Assembly (NCBI RefSeq): GCF_000310225.1
Contig: NZ_AMXF01000010.1
Span: forward strand, 1 to 42,831
DNA: 42,831 nt
DNA from: Thauera phenylacetica B4P
GTDB taxonomy: Bacteria > Pseudomonadota > Gammaproteobacteria > Burkholderiales > Rhodocyclaceae
Direction of reading: 5' to 3'
Under the pieces are notes generated by a model. The model did not search any database, was not told the DNA's origin, and worked only from the letters and a program-made list of their open reading frames with translations. A program made the position numbers and the translations under genes. Shown here piece after piece: positions 41,878 through 42,831 of the stretch (positions within the stretch are counted from its first letter, which is position 1; each line of letters opens with the position of its first letter).

Positions 41878-42248
41878 GGCGGGATGTTCGCGTGTCCGGG
41901 CGAGGTTTTCAATGCGGCAGCGCCGGCGGGATCGCACGTTCGCCCCCCGAAGCCGCGGCGGTGTCCTGTAGGAGCGCCGGCAGGCGCGAATGCGGCGTCG
42001 GCACGACCGCCTTCGCCCGGCGTCGGCGCAACCACCCTCGCTCATTGCCGCCGCACCGCCTCCTTCGCTGCTGCCGCCGCTCCACAGGGGGGGCTCGCGA
42101 GCGGTGCACTCGGCAAGGGCGGTCCGCTTGGGCGAGAATGTGTAAGCAATCCATGCGCGCATCCGCCCGCGTGGAATCTTTTTTCCGGCGGGGGCTCACA
42201 CTTCCGCATGCGGCGCGGATGGTCCGCGCCCCCCGACAGGACTGACTC
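41878..42248. other. 371-base divergent intergenic region
   Basis: It lies between fetA (-) and the small membrane protein gene (+). It contains one REP-like arm at 41967-41990 and nothing else I can assign. I saw no good promoter for either gene. Confidence 0.6.
41967..41990. repeat. Single REP-like arm
   Basis: This 24-base arm (begins TGTAGGAGCGCCGG, ends AGGCGCGAA) is the inverse of the left arm seen at 4720 and 32371. No partner arm was seen within 150 bases, so it is a half or solo element. Confidence 0.65.
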
Positions 42249-42635
42249 ATGTACAGGGATCCCCGATTCTCCGGCCTCTTCCAGACCCTCGGCGGGCCGG
42301 CCGCCAAGCCGCCCACGCTGCTGCAGAAGGTGGTCGGCGCGGTCGTCATGGCGGGCGTCTTCATGCTCGCGCTGACCTTCTCGGTCGCTTTCTTCGCGGT
42401 GCTGCTGACCGCCGGCGTGGCGATCTGGGGCTGGGTGTGGTGGAAGACGCGCGCCCTGCGCAAGGCGATGCGCGCGCAGATGGATGCGCAGGCTGCCGCA
42501 CGCGGCGCGCGCGCGGAGGGCTACGGCCCGGCTGGCGGCAACCGCGGGCTGATCATCGAGGGCGAGGTGATCCGCGAGGTGGAGGTCGAGGACGAGGGGC
42601 GCAGGGAAGGCCCGGGCGGCCGTACGCCGTCGTGA
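42249..42635 (+). CDS. Small membrane protein of unknown function
   Basis: The 128-residue product has two adjacent membrane segments (LLQKVVGAVVMAGVFMLALTFSVAFFAVLLTAGVAIWGWVWW, about residues 24-65). A basic stretch follows (KTRALRKAMRAQMDAQAAARGARA) and the tail is acidic (IIEGEVIREVEVEDEGRREGPGG). I recognise no named family. AGGA lies nine bases ahead of the ATG. A GTG for a second open frame overlaps its stop codon (GTGA). The 371-base upstream gap separates it from the divergent fetA. Confidence 0.75.
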   Translation: MYRDPRFSGLFQTLGGPAAKPPTLLQKVVGAVVMAGVFMLALTFSVAFFAVLLTAGVAIWGWVWWKTRALRKAMRAQMDAQAAARGARAEGYGPAGGNRGLIIEGEVIREVEVEDEGRREGPGGRTPS

Positions 42636-42831
42636 CGCCCGTCCCCGTCGTCACGCCGCCAGCCACGCAGCCGACCGCGGCGATGCCCGACGCCAGCGCG
42701 GGCGAATGTTGCGCCCGTGCGCAGGCCGAGTCGTGGGCGCGCGCGGAGGCGCGCCGCTTCGCGCCTCGCCCGTCGGGCCCCCTCGTGCGTCTGGGTACCC
42801 TGCTCGCGCGCCTGGCCCGCCGCGCGCGCGG
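42632..42831 (+). CDS. Open frame leaving the window, possible partial gene
   Basis: From the GTG at 42632, overlapping the previous stop by four bases, the frame is open to the right edge (66 codons). It is Ala/Arg/Pro-rich and starts MTPVPVVTPPATQPTAAMPDASAG. High GC makes such open frames common by chance, so this is only a tentative gene. The overlap with the previous gene is the main support. Confidence 0.3.
   Translation, partial: MTPVPVVTPPATQPTAAMPDASAGECCARAQAESWARAEARRFAPRPSGPLVRLGTLLARLARRAR

Overview
The window looks like chromosome of a high-GC betaproteobacterium, most likely a Rhodocyclales member of the Thauera/Azoarcus type. I base this on overall protein resemblance, strong G/C third-position bias, EarP-type EF-P modification, and RdgC, HemG and RsuA of proteobacterial type. 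No rRNA, tRNA, CRISPR array, transposase or integrase gene was seen. The genus is an inference.

Layout: 1-8280 is mostly housekeeping: the N-terminal part of earP, an outer-membrane-type protein, rsuA, an AtaL-like SRPBCC protein, rdgC, nfeD with an SPFH/QmcA-like gene, a small exported protein, hemG and a 63-codon gene. Between them lie REP-like inverted repeats, a 121-bp tandem duplication and two AT-rich islands with DnaA-box-like sites. 8282-11864 carries prfC, a glycine-zipper lipoprotein and fumC.

12002-30379 is the core of the window: a gene set for oxidative hexuronate/aldarate catabolism. cdaR and garK are on the + strand. On the - strand, reading from gudD leftwards, come gudD, garR, garL, udh, a TRAP transporter (dctP-dctQ-dctM), a beta-propeller lactonase, a GH3 lipoprotein, garD, an EamA transporter and pyruvate kinase. 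A GntR/FCD regulator is divergent from gudD. Inferred flow: D-galacturonate/D-glucuronate enter by TRAP; Udh oxidises them to aldarolactones; the lactonase opens these; GarD or GudD dehydrate galactarate or glucarate to the shared 5-dehydro-4-deoxyglucarate; GarL splits it to pyruvate and tartronate semialdehyde; GarR gives glycerate; GarK gives 2-phosphoglycerate, and Pyk finishes lower glycolysis. Three copies of a 13-bp operator-like motif lie in the gudD/gntR intergenic region, two of them overlapping predicted promoters, so GntR probably represses both directions. CdaR is a second, probably activating, regulator next to garK.

30452-42831 holds two overlapping AEC carriers, a lipoprotein, a modular wall hydrolase (GH19-SH3-candidate cysteine peptidase), a Kef-type transporter with a tandem universal stress protein, a compact - strand operon (FetA-like ATPase, FetB-like permease, polysaccharide pyruvyl transferase, NemA-like reductase) and a small membrane protein followed by an open frame that leaves the window. 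The features most worth a second look are the hexuronate cluster with its GH3 lipoprotein and operator set, the modular wall hydrolase, the 9-mer/DnaA-box island at 5040-5220, and the Fet/pyruvyl-transferase/NemA operon.
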